NCBI RefSeq assembly: GCF_048820915.1
Contig: NZ_JBMERR010000015.1
Coordinates: forward strand, 62,001-126,000
Direction: 5' to 3'
Source of the DNA: Cribrihabitans_A pelagius
GTDB taxonomy: Bacteria > Pseudomonadota > Alphaproteobacteria > Rhodobacterales > Rhodobacteraceae
DNA: 64,000 nt
In this document: positions 16,188-25,060 of the stretch, in pieces
How positions within the stretch are numbered: the first letter of the stretch is position 1
How the letters are laid out: every line of letters begins with the position of its first letter
The notes under the pieces: model-generated
Seen by the model: the letters and a program-made list of their open reading frames with translations, nothing else
The model's database searches: none
Told to the model about the DNA's origin: nothing
Made by a program: the position numbers and the translations under genes

Positions 16188-17354
16188 TCAGGCGGTCACA
16201 TCGTGGCGGTAGATCCAGTCGAACTGGCGCACCATGCGCTCCGGCGCCAGTTGCCCGGCGGCGCGCAGGACAAGATGCGCAGGCCAGTTCAGCGGCCGGC
16301 GAAGGTGGTATTTCCAGGCATTGCGGCCTGCTGCCCGGACCACCTGCTCGACCCTTCCGCGGCGAAGCTGCTGGTAGAGCGCAAGGCCCGCCGCAATATC
16401 CGGCGCCTCCTGCAGGGCGCGGCACAGCACCCAGGCATCTTCCAGCGCCAGATTGGCGCCCTGCGCCATGAAGGGCAGCGTCGGATGCGCCGCGTCTCCC
16501 AACAGCGCCACATGACCGCCGTGCCACGCTGCCGCCACCGGATGGCGGAACAGCCCCCAGAGCGCCACCTGCTCCACCGCTTCCAAGAGCGCGGCCGCGG
16601 TGCCGCCAAATCCCGTAAAGGCGGCGCGCAGATTGTCCGGGCGGTCGGTGATATGCCAGCCCTCCCCCGCCCAGGCCCGGCGCTCCTGCACCGCAACCAG
16701 GTTAACCAGCCGCCCGTCGCGCAGCGGATAGGCCACCAGATGCCGCCCCGGCCCCATGAACAGCTGCGCCTCGGCAGGCAGGTTCAGGTGGTTGGGCACG
16801 GTGGCGCGCCAGGCGACCTGGCCGGTGAAGAACGCGTTGTCCCCGCCATTTAGCGCCACCCGCGCGCGCGAATGCAGCCCGTCGGCGCCGATCACCAGGT
16901 CGCCGCCGCATTGCGCGCCATGGCCCAGGTGCACCACCGGCCGCACCCCCGGCTCGACCCGCTCGGCCTTCTGCAACAGCCGCACCTGCACACCCTCGCG
17001 GCGCGCCGCGCCGGCCAGGAGCGAGATCAGATCGGAACGGTGCACGAAGTAATAGGCCAGCCCCGCCGCATATTGGTCGAGGTCGAGCCGCAGCACCTCG
17101 CGGCCGCGGGCATGGCTGCGCAGCACTACCGCGCGGGCACGCTGTGCGCCCCAGGCCAGGTCATCCTCCAGCCCCAGCGCCCGAAGCACCGCCACCCCGT
17201 TCGGCGTCACCTGCAGCCCGGCGCCGACCTCGGAGATCGCGCCCGCCTGCTCCAGGATGGTGACCCGCGCGCCTGCCCGGCCCAGCGCCAGCGCCGCGGT
17301 CAGCCCGCCGATGCCAGCGCCGATGATGTTGATTTTAAGACCGGAGAGGTTCAT
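16188..17354 (-). CDS. FAD-dependent aromatic-ring monooxygenase (UbiH/salicylate-hydroxylase type)
   Basis: 388-residue class A flavoprotein. The N-terminal dinucleotide fold is INIIGAGIGGLTAALALGRA, with the family DG motif (VIGADGLHSRAR) in the middle and the second FAD site LLGDAAHPTLPFMAQGANLA near residue 290. This order is typical of NAD(P)H-dependent hydroxylases such as salicylate or 6-hydroxynicotinate monooxygenases. No neighbouring catabolic genes are present, so the substrate is open. The ATG at 17354 was chosen because upstream codons run into the dksA terminator. Confidence 0.9.
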   Translation of the reverse strand: MNLSGLKINIIGAGIGGLTAALALGRAGARVTILEQAGAISEVGAGLQVTPNGVAVLRALGLEDDLAWGAQRARAVVLRSHARGREVLRLDLDQYAAGLAYYFVHRSDLISLLAGAARREGVQVRLLQKAERVEPGVRPVVHLGHGAQCGGDLVIGADGLHSRARVALNGGDNAFFTGQVAWRATVPNHLNLPAEAQLFMGPGRHLVAYPLRDGRLVNLVAVQERRAWAGEGWHITDRPDNLRAAFTGFGGTAAALLEAVEQVALWGLFRHPVAAAWHGGHVALLGDAAHPTLPFMAQGANLALEDAWVLCRALQEAPDIAAGLALYQQLRRGRVEQVVRAAGRNAWKYHLRRPLNWPAHLVLRAAGQLAPERMVRQFDWIYRHDVTA

Positions 17355-17390
17355 GCGGGCCCTGCAAGATTTCAGCTTGCCCCAAATGAA

Positions 17391-17422
17391 ACAAAAAACG
17401 CCGGAGCAAAAGACCCCGGCGT
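17391..17422 (-). terminator. Rho-independent terminator after dksA
   Basis: Read on the minus strand, ACGCCGG and CCGGCGT form a stem with an 11-base loop, followed by TTTTTTGT. It lies 40 bases beyond the dksA stop. Confidence 0.8.
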
Positions 17423-17461
17423 CCGGCAGAGGCCGGATTTTCCTGCAAACGGCTGAAAAGA

Positions 17462-17884
17462 TCAGTCGTCGCGGTGCACTTTCTCGCGCCGCTCGTGGCG
17501 CTCCTGCGCCTCCAGACTCATGGTGGCAATCGGACGCGCGTCCAGGCGCTTGAGCGAGATCGGCTCGCCCGTCACTTCGCAATAGCCGTATTCGCCCTCG
17601 TCGATGCGGCGCAGGGCCGAGTCGATCTTGGCAACCAGCTTGCGCTGGCGGTCCCGGGTGCGCAGTTCCAGGGCGCGGTCGGTCTCCTCGCTGGCGCGGT
17701 CGGCCACGTCGGGAATGTTGCGGGTGCTGTCCTGCAGCCCCTCGATTGTGTCGCGGCTGCCTGCCAGGAGTTCCTGTTTCCAGTTCAAGAGCTTGCGGCG
17801 GAAATACTCAGTCTGCCTTTCATTCATGAAAGGCTCATCTTCGGCCGGGCGGTAGTCGTCCGGCAGAAACACTTCTTGCTTCAT
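17462..17884 (-). CDS. dksA: DksA/TraR-family RNA polymerase regulator with one zinc-finger Cys
   Basis: 140-residue DksA homologue that binds the RNA polymerase secondary channel and works with ppGpp. The coiled-coil tip motif D-x-x-D-x-A is present as DVADRA (59-64), followed by LELRTRDRQRKLVAKIDSAL. The zinc-finger positions are C102, T105, S123 and A126, with the canonical C-x2-C-x17-C-x2-C spacing kept. Three of the four cysteines are therefore replaced and zinc is probably not bound. One-Cys DksA proteins that work without zinc are known (for example Pseudomonas DksA2 and a Rhodobacter DksA), so function is likely retained. The start at 17884 has GGAG seven bases upstream. Confidence 0.95.
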   Translation of the reverse strand: MKQEVFLPDDYRPAEDEPFMNERQTEYFRRKLLNWKQELLAGSRDTIEGLQDSTRNIPDVADRASEETDRALELRTRDRQRKLVAKIDSALRRIDEGEYGYCEVTGEPISLKRLDARPIATMSLEAQERHERREKVHRDD

Positions 17885-18080
17885 TTCGGCTCCTTCGGTC
17901 TGGCCCATAATGCTGGTCTCAAATCTCTTTCCAAACATCGTGGCTCCCCCATGCCGCAGCGTTTAATCCCAACCGCCGCGATTGTCACTACACAATAGTA
18001 AGTGCGTCTGGTTAAAAGCGGTCTAAGACCGCATGCGGCGGAACACGGCTGCAGAATGCCACAGACAGATTGGGAAAGAC

Positions 18081-18920
18081 ATGCAATTTCAGGGCACTGA
18101 AGACTATGTTGCCACGGATGACCTGAAAGTCGCGGTAAATGCCGCGGTGACACTGGAGCGGCCGTTGCTGGTCAAGGGCGAGCCCGGCACCGGCAAGACC
18201 GAGCTGGCGCGCCAGGTCGCAAACGCGCTGGGGCTCAGGATGATCGAGTGGAACGTCAAATCCACCACCCGCGCCCAGCAGGGTCTTTACGAATACGACG
18301 CCGTCAGCCGCCTGCGCGACAGCCAGCTCGGCGACGAGCGCGTGCATGACGTGAAGAACTACATCCGGAAGGGCAAGCTGTGGGAGGCCTTCGAGGCCGG
18401 GGAAAAGGTCGTGCTGCTGATCGACGAGATCGACAAGGCCGATATCGAGTTTCCCAACGACCTTTTGCAGGAACTCGACAAGATGGAGTTTCACGTCTAC
18501 GAGACCGGCGAAACGATCAGGGCGAAGCACCGCCCGGTCATGATCATTACTTCCAACAACGAAAAGGAGCTGCCGGACGCCTTCCTGCGCCGCTGCTTCT
18601 TCCACTACATCCGCTTCCCCGATGCGGAGACGATGAAAAAGATCGTCGCGGTGCATCATCCGGGACTGAAGGAATCGCTGCTGACCACCGCGCTCACCCA
18701 GTTCTACCAGATCCGCGAAACCCCGGGCCTGAAGAAGAAACCCTCCACTTCGGAGGTGCTGGACTGGCTGAAGCTGCTCCTGGCCGAGGATCTGAGCCCC
18801 GAGGATATCGCCAGCAAGGGCGCCGACGCGCTGCCGCGGCTGCATGGTGCGCTCTTGAAAAACGAGCAGGACGTGCACCTGTTCGAACGCCTCGCCTTCA
18901 TGGCGCGCGGCAAGCGCTGA
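18081..18920 (+). CDS. MoxR-type AAA+ ATPase
   Basis: 279-residue MoxR AAA+ protein with Walker A GEPGTGKT (33-40), Walker B VVLLIDEIDKAD, sensor 1 in MIITSNNEKELPDAFLRRC and an arginine pair in FLRRC. MoxR ATPases act as chaperones with a VWA-domain partner to mature or load metal centres. Such a VWA (CoxE-like) gene follows at 20835, separated by two genes, so the set probably forms one functional unit. The ATG at 18081 follows GGGAAAGAC; the open frame upstream lacks a site. Divergent from dksA. Confidence 0.92.
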   Translation: MQFQGTEDYVATDDLKVAVNAAVTLERPLLVKGEPGTGKTELARQVANALGLRMIEWNVKSTTRAQQGLYEYDAVSRLRDSQLGDERVHDVKNYIRKGKLWEAFEAGEKVVLLIDEIDKADIEFPNDLLQELDKMEFHVYETGETIRAKHRPVMIITSNNEKELPDAFLRRCFFHYIRFPDAETMKKIVAVHHPGLKESLLTTALTQFYQIRETPGLKKKPSTSEVLDWLKLLLAEDLSPEDIASKGADALPRLHGALLKNEQDVHLFERLAFMARGKR

Positions 18921-19089
18921 GCCGCTCTTGAAACCTGCGGCTTTCCTTCGCGCAGCCGCCGCATTAGGCTGAGGCAGGAACCGGCGCGGGACGGCCCGCC
19001 CGGCAAGGCATCCGGCGCCGTACCGGGAAAGACAGGAGGCCGCGCCCAAAGTGCCCGTGATGTGCCCGTGACGTTCCGGTGAGGCGCCC

Positions 19090-20556
19090 GTGAAGACCGC
19101 CCGCCCCCTGCGCCCCGCCCTGCGCGGACTGCTGCCGCGGTCCTTGCCAGCCGTGCTTCCGCTGTGGCTCCGCGAAGGGGGCGCCTGGCGCAATGGGCTG
19201 CGCGCAGCAGCACTGGGTATCGCCGCGCTGGCGCTTGCGGGCTGCGCCGCCGTGCCCCGCAGCGCACCGCCCAGCCGCGCCGCGGCCGCGCCGGTGCCGC
19301 TGCCGCCGGTCAAGGTCTTCACGAGGGCGCAGCCGCAGCCGCCGCAGCGCGCCAACGCCGATATCGCCCGCGATTTCCTCGACCTGCATTTCCAGCTCGA
19401 AGGCGGCAGCCCGTTGCCCGTCTTCACCCGCTTCGAGATGCCCATCACCCTGCGCGTCACCGGCCACCCCCTGCCCGGCTTCACCCGCGACCTCGCCGCG
19501 CTTCTGGCCCGGCTGGAGCGCGAGGCCGGCATTCCCATCCGCCGCACCGCCAGCCCCGGGGCCAGCATTACCGTCGAACTGGTGCCGCGCCGCGAGATCC
19601 GCCGCGCCCTGCCCAATGCCGCCTGTTTCGTGGTCCCCAATGCGGCTTCGCTGGCCGAGTACCGCCGCGCCCGCCGCCATCCGCGCAGCAGCTGGCCGCT
19701 CCTGCGCGAGCGCAAGCAGCTTGCCATCTTCCTCCCCAATGATGCCAGCCTCCAGGAGGCGCGCGACTGCCTGCACGAGGAGCTGGCCCAGGCCATCGGC
19801 CCGCTCAACGACCTCTACCGGCTGCCGGATTCCGTCTTCAACGACGACAACATCCACGTGGTGCTCACCGGATTCGACATGCTGGTGCTGCGCGCCACTT
19901 ATGCGCCCGAGCTGCACACCGGCATGACGCGGGACCAGGTCGCAGCCCGCCTGCCCGCCATCCTGGCGCGGCTCAACCCCGCCGGCGAGCGGCGCCAGGC
20001 GCAGTTCCTGCCCGAAACCGCCCCAGCCTGGGCCGATGCCTTCGAACGGGCGCTTGGCGCCAAATCCGCCCTGCGCGAGCGCAGCCGCGCCGCAGTTCAG
20101 GCGGCGGCGATTGCCCGCGATCTCGGCTGGCAGGACCACCGCCGCGCCCACAGCCACTTCCTCCTTGGCCGGATGCTGCAGTTCCAGGACCCCGCGCTTG
20201 CCCTGCGCCACTTCCAGAGCGCGCTGGCCTTTCTCGGCACCGGGCCGGAGACCGCGATGCACCGCGCCCGGGTCAGTGTGCCGCTTGCGGCCTATGCCAT
20301 CGCCCATGGCGACGGCGCCACTGCGCTTACCCTGCTGGAGCCCGCCGCCCGGCTGGCCGAAGCGCATGAAAACGCGGCCCTCCTCGCCACTCTCCTCATG
20401 CTGAAGGCCGAGGCCCTGGCGCTGGAGGGTGAAGCCGTGGCAGCGCGCAGGGTCAGGCTGGACAGTCTCGGATGGGCGCGCTACGGGTTTGGCCCGGACT
20501 GGGCGGTGGAAGCACGGGTGCGGGAGATCGCCTCCCTGCGGCCGCCGTCCCGATGA
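19090..20556 (+). CDS. DUF2927-type exported lipoprotein-like protein
   Basis: 488-residue protein with a GTG start behind GGTGAGG. A long N-terminus leads into a hydrophobic stretch ending in a lipobox-like ALALAGC near residue 52, so it is probably an envelope lipoprotein, though the signal region is longer than usual. The central part (ARDFLDLHFQLEGGSPLPVFTRFEMPITLRV to LLRERKQLAIFLPND and CLHEELAQAIGPLNDLYRLPDSVFNDDN) matches the DUF2927 pattern, a putative metalloprotease-like domain with HEE. The C-terminal third looks TPR-like and helical. It lies between MoxR and VWA genes on the same strand. Confidence 0.8.
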   Translation: MKTARPLRPALRGLLPRSLPAVLPLWLREGGAWRNGLRAAALGIAALALAGCAAVPRSAPPSRAAAAPVPLPPVKVFTRAQPQPPQRANADIARDFLDLHFQLEGGSPLPVFTRFEMPITLRVTGHPLPGFTRDLAALLARLEREAGIPIRRTASPGASITVELVPRREIRRALPNAACFVVPNAASLAEYRRARRHPRSSWPLLRERKQLAIFLPNDASLQEARDCLHEELAQAIGPLNDLYRLPDSVFNDDNIHVVLTGFDMLVLRATYAPELHTGMTRDQVAARLPAILARLNPAGERRQAQFLPETAPAWADAFERALGAKSALRERSRAAVQAAAIARDLGWQDHRRAHSHFLLGRMLQFQDPALALRHFQSALAFLGTGPETAMHRARVSVPLAAYAIAHGDGATALTLLEPAARLAEAHENAALLATLLMLKAEALALEGEAVAARRVRLDSLGWARYGFGPDWAVEARVREIASLRPPSR

Positions 20557-20602
20557 CAGGACACCGCGCCGCGGCGCGGGCAGGCAGCGAGGCGGAGACA
20601 TC

Positions 20603-20770
20603 ATGATTGTTATTGGCGGGGTTCTGCTGGGCGCGCTTCTGGGCGCGGCACAGGCGCGCAGACGCGGCGGCAATACCGCCGACATGCTGCAATACGGGGC
20701 TGTCTACGCGATGGTTTTTGGTATTCTCGGCCTGCTCGCCACCATCCTGGCGCACCGGTTCCTGGCCTGA
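20603..20770 (+). CDS. 55-residue membrane protein
   Basis: A short gene with its own GGCGGAG site. The product starts MIVIGGVLLGALLGAAQARRRGG and has two hydrophobic segments: residues 2-17, and the C-terminal VYAMVFGILGLLATILAHRF. A basic turn (RRRGG) lies between them. It sits between the DUF2927 lipoprotein gene and the VWA gene on the same strand with short gaps, so a role in the same membrane-linked complex is plausible. No family recognised. Confidence 0.75.
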   Translation: MIVIGGVLLGALLGAAQARRRGGNTADMLQYGAVYAMVFGILGLLATILAHRFLA

Positions 20771-20834
20771 TCCCGGGCCCGATGTGCCCGCCGGATGCCC
20801 CGGCCCGGCAAACCAGACGCAAGCGGAGGCCCCG

Positions 20835-22019
20835 ATGTTCCAGCCCTTCTTCGAGAACCTGCGCAAGGCCGCGGTGCCGGTTTCCCTGCGCGAATACCTC
20901 AGTTTCCTGGAAGCGATGAAGGCCGGGCTTGCCACCTATGACGTGGAAGCTTTCTACTACCTCGCCCGCGCCGCCATGGTGAAGGACGAGCGCAACGTCG
21001 ACAAGTTCGACCGCGCCTTCGCCGCCACCTTCGAAGGGCTGGAGCAGATCCCCGCCGCGGCGGTGATGGAGGCCGTTGACATCCCCGAGGACTGGCTGCG
21101 CAAGATGGCCGAAAAGCACCTCAGCGCGGAGGAAAAGGCCGAGATCGAGGCGCTCGGCGGCTTCGACAAGCTGATGGAGACGCTGAAGGAGCGGCTGAAG
21201 GAACAGCAGGGCCGGCACCAGGGCGGCAACAAGTGGATCGGAACGGCCGGCACCTCGCCGTTTGGCGCCTATGGCTACAACCCCGAAGGCGTGCGGATCG
21301 GGCAGGACAAGAGCCGCCACCAGCGCGCGGTCAAGGTCTGGGACAAGCGCGAGTTCAAGAACCTCGACGGCGATGTCGAGCTCGGCACCCGCAACATCAA
21401 GGTGGCGCTGAAACGCCTGCGCCGCTGGGTGCGCGAGGGCGCGCATGAGGAGCTGGACCTCGACAGCACCATCCGCTCCACCGCCGAGCACGGCTATCTG
21501 GACGTGAAGACCCGGCCCGAACGCCACAACGCAGTGAAGGTGCTGCTGTTTCTCGATGTGGGCGGCTCGATGGATCCGCACATCCAAGTGGTGGAGGAGC
21601 TGTTCTCCGCCGCCCGGGCCGAGTTTAAGCATCTGGAATACTATTACTTCCACAATTGCCTTTACGAAGGCGTCTGGCGCGACAACCGCCGCCGCTGGAA
21701 CGAGAAGATCCCCACCCATGAGGTGCTGCGCACCTACGGGCCGGACTACAAATGCATCTTTGTCGGCGATGCCTCGATGAGCCCCTACGAGATCGCCTAT
21801 GCGGGCGGCGCCAACGAGCATTGGAACGAGGAAGCCGGCCAGGTCTGGCTCACCCGCGCGCGGGAGGCCTGGACCTCGAACCTGTGGATCAACCCGGTGC
21901 CGGAAAAATACTGGGACTACACCCATTCCATCGGCATGATCCGCGAGATCTTCGAGGACCGCATGGTGCCGATGACGCTGGACGGCCTGGAACGCGGCAT
22001 GAAGGAGCTCACGCGGTAG
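20835..22019 (+). CDS. VWA-domain (CoxE-like) protein, partner of the MoxR ATPase
   Basis: 394-residue protein. The N-terminal half is helical (YLSFLEAMKAGL, DWLRKMAEKHLSAEEKAE), followed by a CoxE-type von Willebrand factor A domain with KVLLFLDVGGSMDPHIQ as the metal-ion-dependent adhesion site and KCIFVGDASMSPYEI later in the fold. The MIDAS reads D-V-G-G-S rather than the usual D-x-S-x-S, changing one ligand. Proteins of this kind pair with MoxR ATPases to mature metalloenzymes or remodel complexes; the MoxR gene is at 18081. The ATG at 20835 has GGAGG upstream. Confidence 0.9.
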   Translation: MFQPFFENLRKAAVPVSLREYLSFLEAMKAGLATYDVEAFYYLARAAMVKDERNVDKFDRAFAATFEGLEQIPAAAVMEAVDIPEDWLRKMAEKHLSAEEKAEIEALGGFDKLMETLKERLKEQQGRHQGGNKWIGTAGTSPFGAYGYNPEGVRIGQDKSRHQRAVKVWDKREFKNLDGDVELGTRNIKVALKRLRRWVREGAHEELDLDSTIRSTAEHGYLDVKTRPERHNAVKVLLFLDVGGSMDPHIQVVEELFSAARAEFKHLEYYYFHNCLYEGVWRDNRRRWNEKIPTHEVLRTYGPDYKCIFVGDASMSPYEIAYAGGANEHWNEEAGQVWLTRAREAWTSNLWINPVPEKYWDYTHSIGMIREIFEDRMVPMTLDGLERGMKELTR

Positions 22020-22150
22020 GGGCGCGGCATTTTTAAACAAAACCGCAGCATATAACCGGACCCGCGCCGCGGACCGGTAAGGCAGCGTTAAGCGAGCACA
22101 AACAATTCTGACCTTCCCCGGATTTTATCCTGATATTGTGGTGAAGGCAG

Positions 22151-23539
22151 ATGTCTCAACTGGCCCATTCCCTTGGCCCCGCTCCGCGTACGGTGCCGCT
22201 TGGAGAGCTAATGGGCGCGCTCAGTCACGCGCTCGACCTTACTGAAGGACAGCCCAAGGGGCATTGCGTGCGCTGCTGCTGGATCGGCATGCAGGTGGCC
22301 GCGGCACTGGAACTGGCGCCGCAGGCGCGCGCGCAGCTCTATTTCACGCTGCTGATGAAGGATCTCGGGTGCAGCTCTAACGCGGCGCGGATCTGCGAAT
22401 TGTACCAGACCGACGATCTGGCCTTCAAACGCGAGTTCAAGAAGGTCAATGGCACCCGACAGGGGCTGGATTTTCTGATCCGCAACACTGCGGCGGGCAC
22501 GCCGCCGCTGAACCGGATCAGGACCTTGGGCCAGGTGCTGGCGAACAACCGGGATATTGCCGGCGAGCTGATCCAGACGCGCTGCGACCGCGGCGCCGCG
22601 ATCGCACGGCGGATGCGGTTTCCCGAGGAGGTCGCGCAAGGGATTGCCTGCCTGGACGAGCACTGGAACGGCGGCGGGCGGCCGCTGGGGATCGGCGGGG
22701 AGGCGATCCCGCTTTATGCCCGCATTGCGCTGATGGCGCAGATCACCGACATCTTCACCACCGGCATCGGCGCAGAGGCCGCTGCCGCCGAGCTGGAGCG
22801 GCGGGCGGGCAGCTGGTTCGATCCGGAGCTGGTGCCGGTGTTCACCGCGCTGGTCCGCAGCCCCGGTTTTGCCCGCGATCTGGCGGACCCCGGCCTGGCG
22901 GGCGCGGTCTTTGCCAGCGCGGCGGCGCATCAGACCCGTCCCGTGGACGAGGATTTCCTGGATGAGATCAGCGAATCCTTTTCGCTGGTGATTGACGCCA
23001 AAAGCCCGTTCACCCACGGCCATTCGCAGCGGGTGGCCCGGTATACCGGGATGATCTGCGACCAGTTCGGCTATACGCCTGAACGGCGCCGCTGGATGGT
23101 GCGCGGCGCGCTGCTGCATGACATAGGCAAACTGGGAGTTTCCAACATGATCCTCGACAAACCGGGCAAGCTTACGGATGAGGAGTTTGCCGCAATGAAG
23201 CGCCATCCGGTGCTGGGGCACGAGGTACTGAGCAAAATTTCGGTGTTTGGGGAGCTGGCCGACGTCACCGCCGCGCATCATGAGCGGCTGGACGGGCGCG
23301 GCTATCCCCACGGCCTGAACGCGGATCAGCTGACCCTCGACATGCGGATCATCGCGGTGGCCGATATCTTCGATGCGCTGACTGCCGACCGGCCCTATCG
23401 CGATGCGCTGCCGCTGGACAAGACCTATGCGATCATGGATGGGCTGGCAGGGCCCGGGATCGATCCGGACTGCTATGCTGCCTTGCAGGATGCAATCACA
23501 TCCAGCGCCTGGCCGTCGGCGGCGAACACACCGCTATAA
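22151..23539 (+). CDS. Tandem HD-GYP domain protein, N-terminal copy degenerate
   Basis: 462 residues. The C-terminal half (about 270-445) is a complete HD-GYP phosphodiesterase: HGHSQRVARYTG, HDIGKLGVSNMILDKPGKL, the HH pair in TAAHHERLDGRGYP (the GYP triplet) and VADIFDALTADRPYR. It should hydrolyse cyclic di-GMP. The N-terminal half mimics the layout (GHCVRCCWIG, LLMKDLGCSSNA, DEHWNGGGRPLG, ARIALMAQITDIF) but has KD for HD and GGRP for GRGYP, so it is probably inactive and regulatory. No receiver or membrane segment is present. It is monocistronic, with a 130-base AT-rich upstream region. Confidence 0.92.
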   Translation: MSQLAHSLGPAPRTVPLGELMGALSHALDLTEGQPKGHCVRCCWIGMQVAAALELAPQARAQLYFTLLMKDLGCSSNAARICELYQTDDLAFKREFKKVNGTRQGLDFLIRNTAAGTPPLNRIRTLGQVLANNRDIAGELIQTRCDRGAAIARRMRFPEEVAQGIACLDEHWNGGGRPLGIGGEAIPLYARIALMAQITDIFTTGIGAEAAAAELERRAGSWFDPELVPVFTALVRSPGFARDLADPGLAGAVFASAAAHQTRPVDEDFLDEISESFSLVIDAKSPFTHGHSQRVARYTGMICDQFGYTPERRRWMVRGALLHDIGKLGVSNMILDKPGKLTDEEFAAMKRHPVLGHEVLSKISVFGELADVTAAHHERLDGRGYPHGLNADQLTLDMRIIAVADIFDALTADRPYRDALPLDKTYAIMDGLAGPGIDPDCYAALQDAITSSAWPSAANTPL

Positions 23540-23599
23540 CCGCTGCACATCTTGCGGAAAGAGCTTGAGCCATCAGCCCGCCCGCCCCATATCTGAAGC

Positions 23600-24286
23600 A
23601 TGCTCAAACTGACCCCCATCCTGCTGGCGGTGCTCTATGGACTGGTGATGTACCGGATTTCGGTCTGGCGCACCCAGAGGGAACTGGACCGGCGGTCGAC
23701 CGAGCTGGCGGACCCGCGGCTGAAACGGATCACCGACCGGCTGGCCGCGGCGCTGAACCTCGCGCGCATCAAGGTGCATATCTACGAGACCGACCCGGTG
23801 AACGGGCTGGCCGCGCCGGACGGGCGGATCTTCATCACCCGCGGGTTCTACCGCAAGTACCAGAACGGTGAGGTAAGCGCCGAGGAAATGGGTTCGGTCA
23901 TCGCGCATGAGCTGGGCCATGTGGCGCTGGGGCATGCCCGGCGGCGGATCATCGACTTTTCCGGCCAGAATGCGCTGCGGACCGCGCTGATGATCATCCT
24001 TGGCCGGTTCGTGCCCTTCGTCGGGCCCTGGATTGCCGGGGTGCTGACTTCGCTGCTGGCGGCGCGGCTGTCGCGGGCGGATGAGTATGAGGCCGATGAA
24101 TATGCCGCGGCGCTCCTGACCAAGGCGGGCATCGGGGTGGGGCCGCAGAAGAGCCTGTTCCGCAAGCTGGAAGAGCTCACCCAGGCGCGAGCAGGCATGG
24201 CGCCCGCCTGGCTAATGAGCCATCCGAAGACCGAAGAGCGCATCGCGGCGCTGGAGCGGCTGGAGGCGAAGTGGGCCAAGGGGTGA
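23600..24286 (+). CDS. M48-family membrane metalloprotease
   Basis: 228-residue zinc peptidase. A membrane segment at 5-17 (TPILLAVLYGLVMY) is followed by the zinc site HELGHVALGH (HExxH) and the downstream Glu ligand in RADEYEADEYAA. A second hydrophobic segment (VPFVGPWIAGVLTSLLAARL) lies between them. The layout is like HtpX/Oma1-type quality-control proteases, but shorter. Same strand as the HD-GYP gene, about 60 bases after it. A second M48-type gene is at 52175. Confidence 0.88.
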   Translation: MLKLTPILLAVLYGLVMYRISVWRTQRELDRRSTELADPRLKRITDRLAAALNLARIKVHIYETDPVNGLAAPDGRIFITRGFYRKYQNGEVSAEEMGSVIAHELGHVALGHARRRIIDFSGQNALRTALMIILGRFVPFVGPWIAGVLTSLLAARLSRADEYEADEYAAALLTKAGIGVGPQKSLFRKLEELTQARAGMAPAWLMSHPKTEERIAALERLEAKWAKG

Positions 24287-24502
24287 GGCGGGTTCGATGC
24301 GCATCAGCGCCAGTGTTGAGGCCGCCGACGGTTCGGTCCGGTGGCTGTATCGCGGCGTGTGTGTTCGGGGCTGAGGCTTGAGGGACCAGCCCCTCAAGCC
24401 CCCCGGAGTATTGTTTGCAAAGAAGAAGAGACGGCGCGGACCGGATTCGGCGGTCGGCGGTGCAGCCGGGCCGTTTGGGGCGGTCTGCCCGCGCGGGTGT
24501 TC
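24287..24502. other. Intergenic region with a recurrent GGAGTA-AAGAAGAAG motif
   Basis: Between convergent genes. It contains CCCCCCGGAGTATTG followed by CAAAGAAGAAG (24400-24427). A similar motif recurs twice near 54.4 kb. No gene is supported; a 25-codon ORF at 24296 has no ribosome-binding site. Confidence 0.5.
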
Positions 24503-25054
24503 CTACCCGGACGCAGATGCCAGCGCCTTGGCGAGGCGCGGCAGGCGGGCTTTCTTCAGGAGCGGGCGCAGCTGCCAGCCGCCGCCTGCGAGCCGGTTGG
24601 CCTCGGCCAGGACTTCAGCGCCAAGACCCTCCATGCCGGCCGGATCTTCGAGCCAGAAACTGTAGAGCAACTCGTCAGGGCCGCGCCGCTCCAGGCCTTC
24701 CTCGGCCAGGGTGTGGCGCGGGAAGTCCTTGTTGTTGAGCGTGACGATGGCATCTGCGTGGCCTGCGATGGCGGCGGCGAGCACGTGGATGTCGGCGCTG
24801 TCGGGCAGCCAGAGGCGGGCTTCCAGCCCCGGCGCCGGGGCGGCCTCGGCCTGCGGCCAGGCGGCGCGGGTCAGGGCGATTTCGGCCTCGGCCTGGGCCA
24901 TGCCCTGCGGCCCCAGCTTCTGCGCCGCGTGCGCCCATTCGCCGAGAATGCGCGCCGACCACAGCGGCGCAAAATGCCCGCGCCGGGCCGCGCCCAGGAG
25001 CATCTCGCGCATCACCGTGGGGTAGAGCACGCAGGTGTCGAGCAGCAGCTTCAT
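24503..25054 (-). CDS. PIN-domain protein
   Basis: 183 residues with a PIN nuclease layout: LLLDTCVLYP at the N-terminus carries the first acidic residue, PDSADIHVLAAAIAGHADAIVTLN carries the central Asp pair, and NKDFP follows. It has four plausible metal-binding acids. It lies six bases after the rlmI gene in the same orientation, and no antitoxin-sized partner is adjacent, so it does not look like a standard VapBC toxin. An RNA-processing role next to an rRNA methylase is conceivable. Confidence 0.82.
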   Translation of the reverse strand: MKLLLDTCVLYPTVMREMLLGAARRGHFAPLWSARILGEWAHAAQKLGPQGMAQAEAEIALTRAAWPQAEAAPAPGLEARLWLPDSADIHVLAAAIAGHADAIVTLNNKDFPRHTLAEEGLERRGPDELLYSFWLEDPAGMEGLGAEVLAEANRLAGGGWQLRPLLKKARLPRLAKALASASG

Positions 25055-25060
25055 GGGGCC

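Noticed and set aside
24296..24373. 25-codon open frame
   Set aside because: No ribosome-binding site, no conserved features, inside a repeat-bearing gap.
24503..25054. VapC toxin of a toxin-antitoxin pair
   Set aside because: The gene before it is rlmI and no small antitoxin-like gene adjoins.
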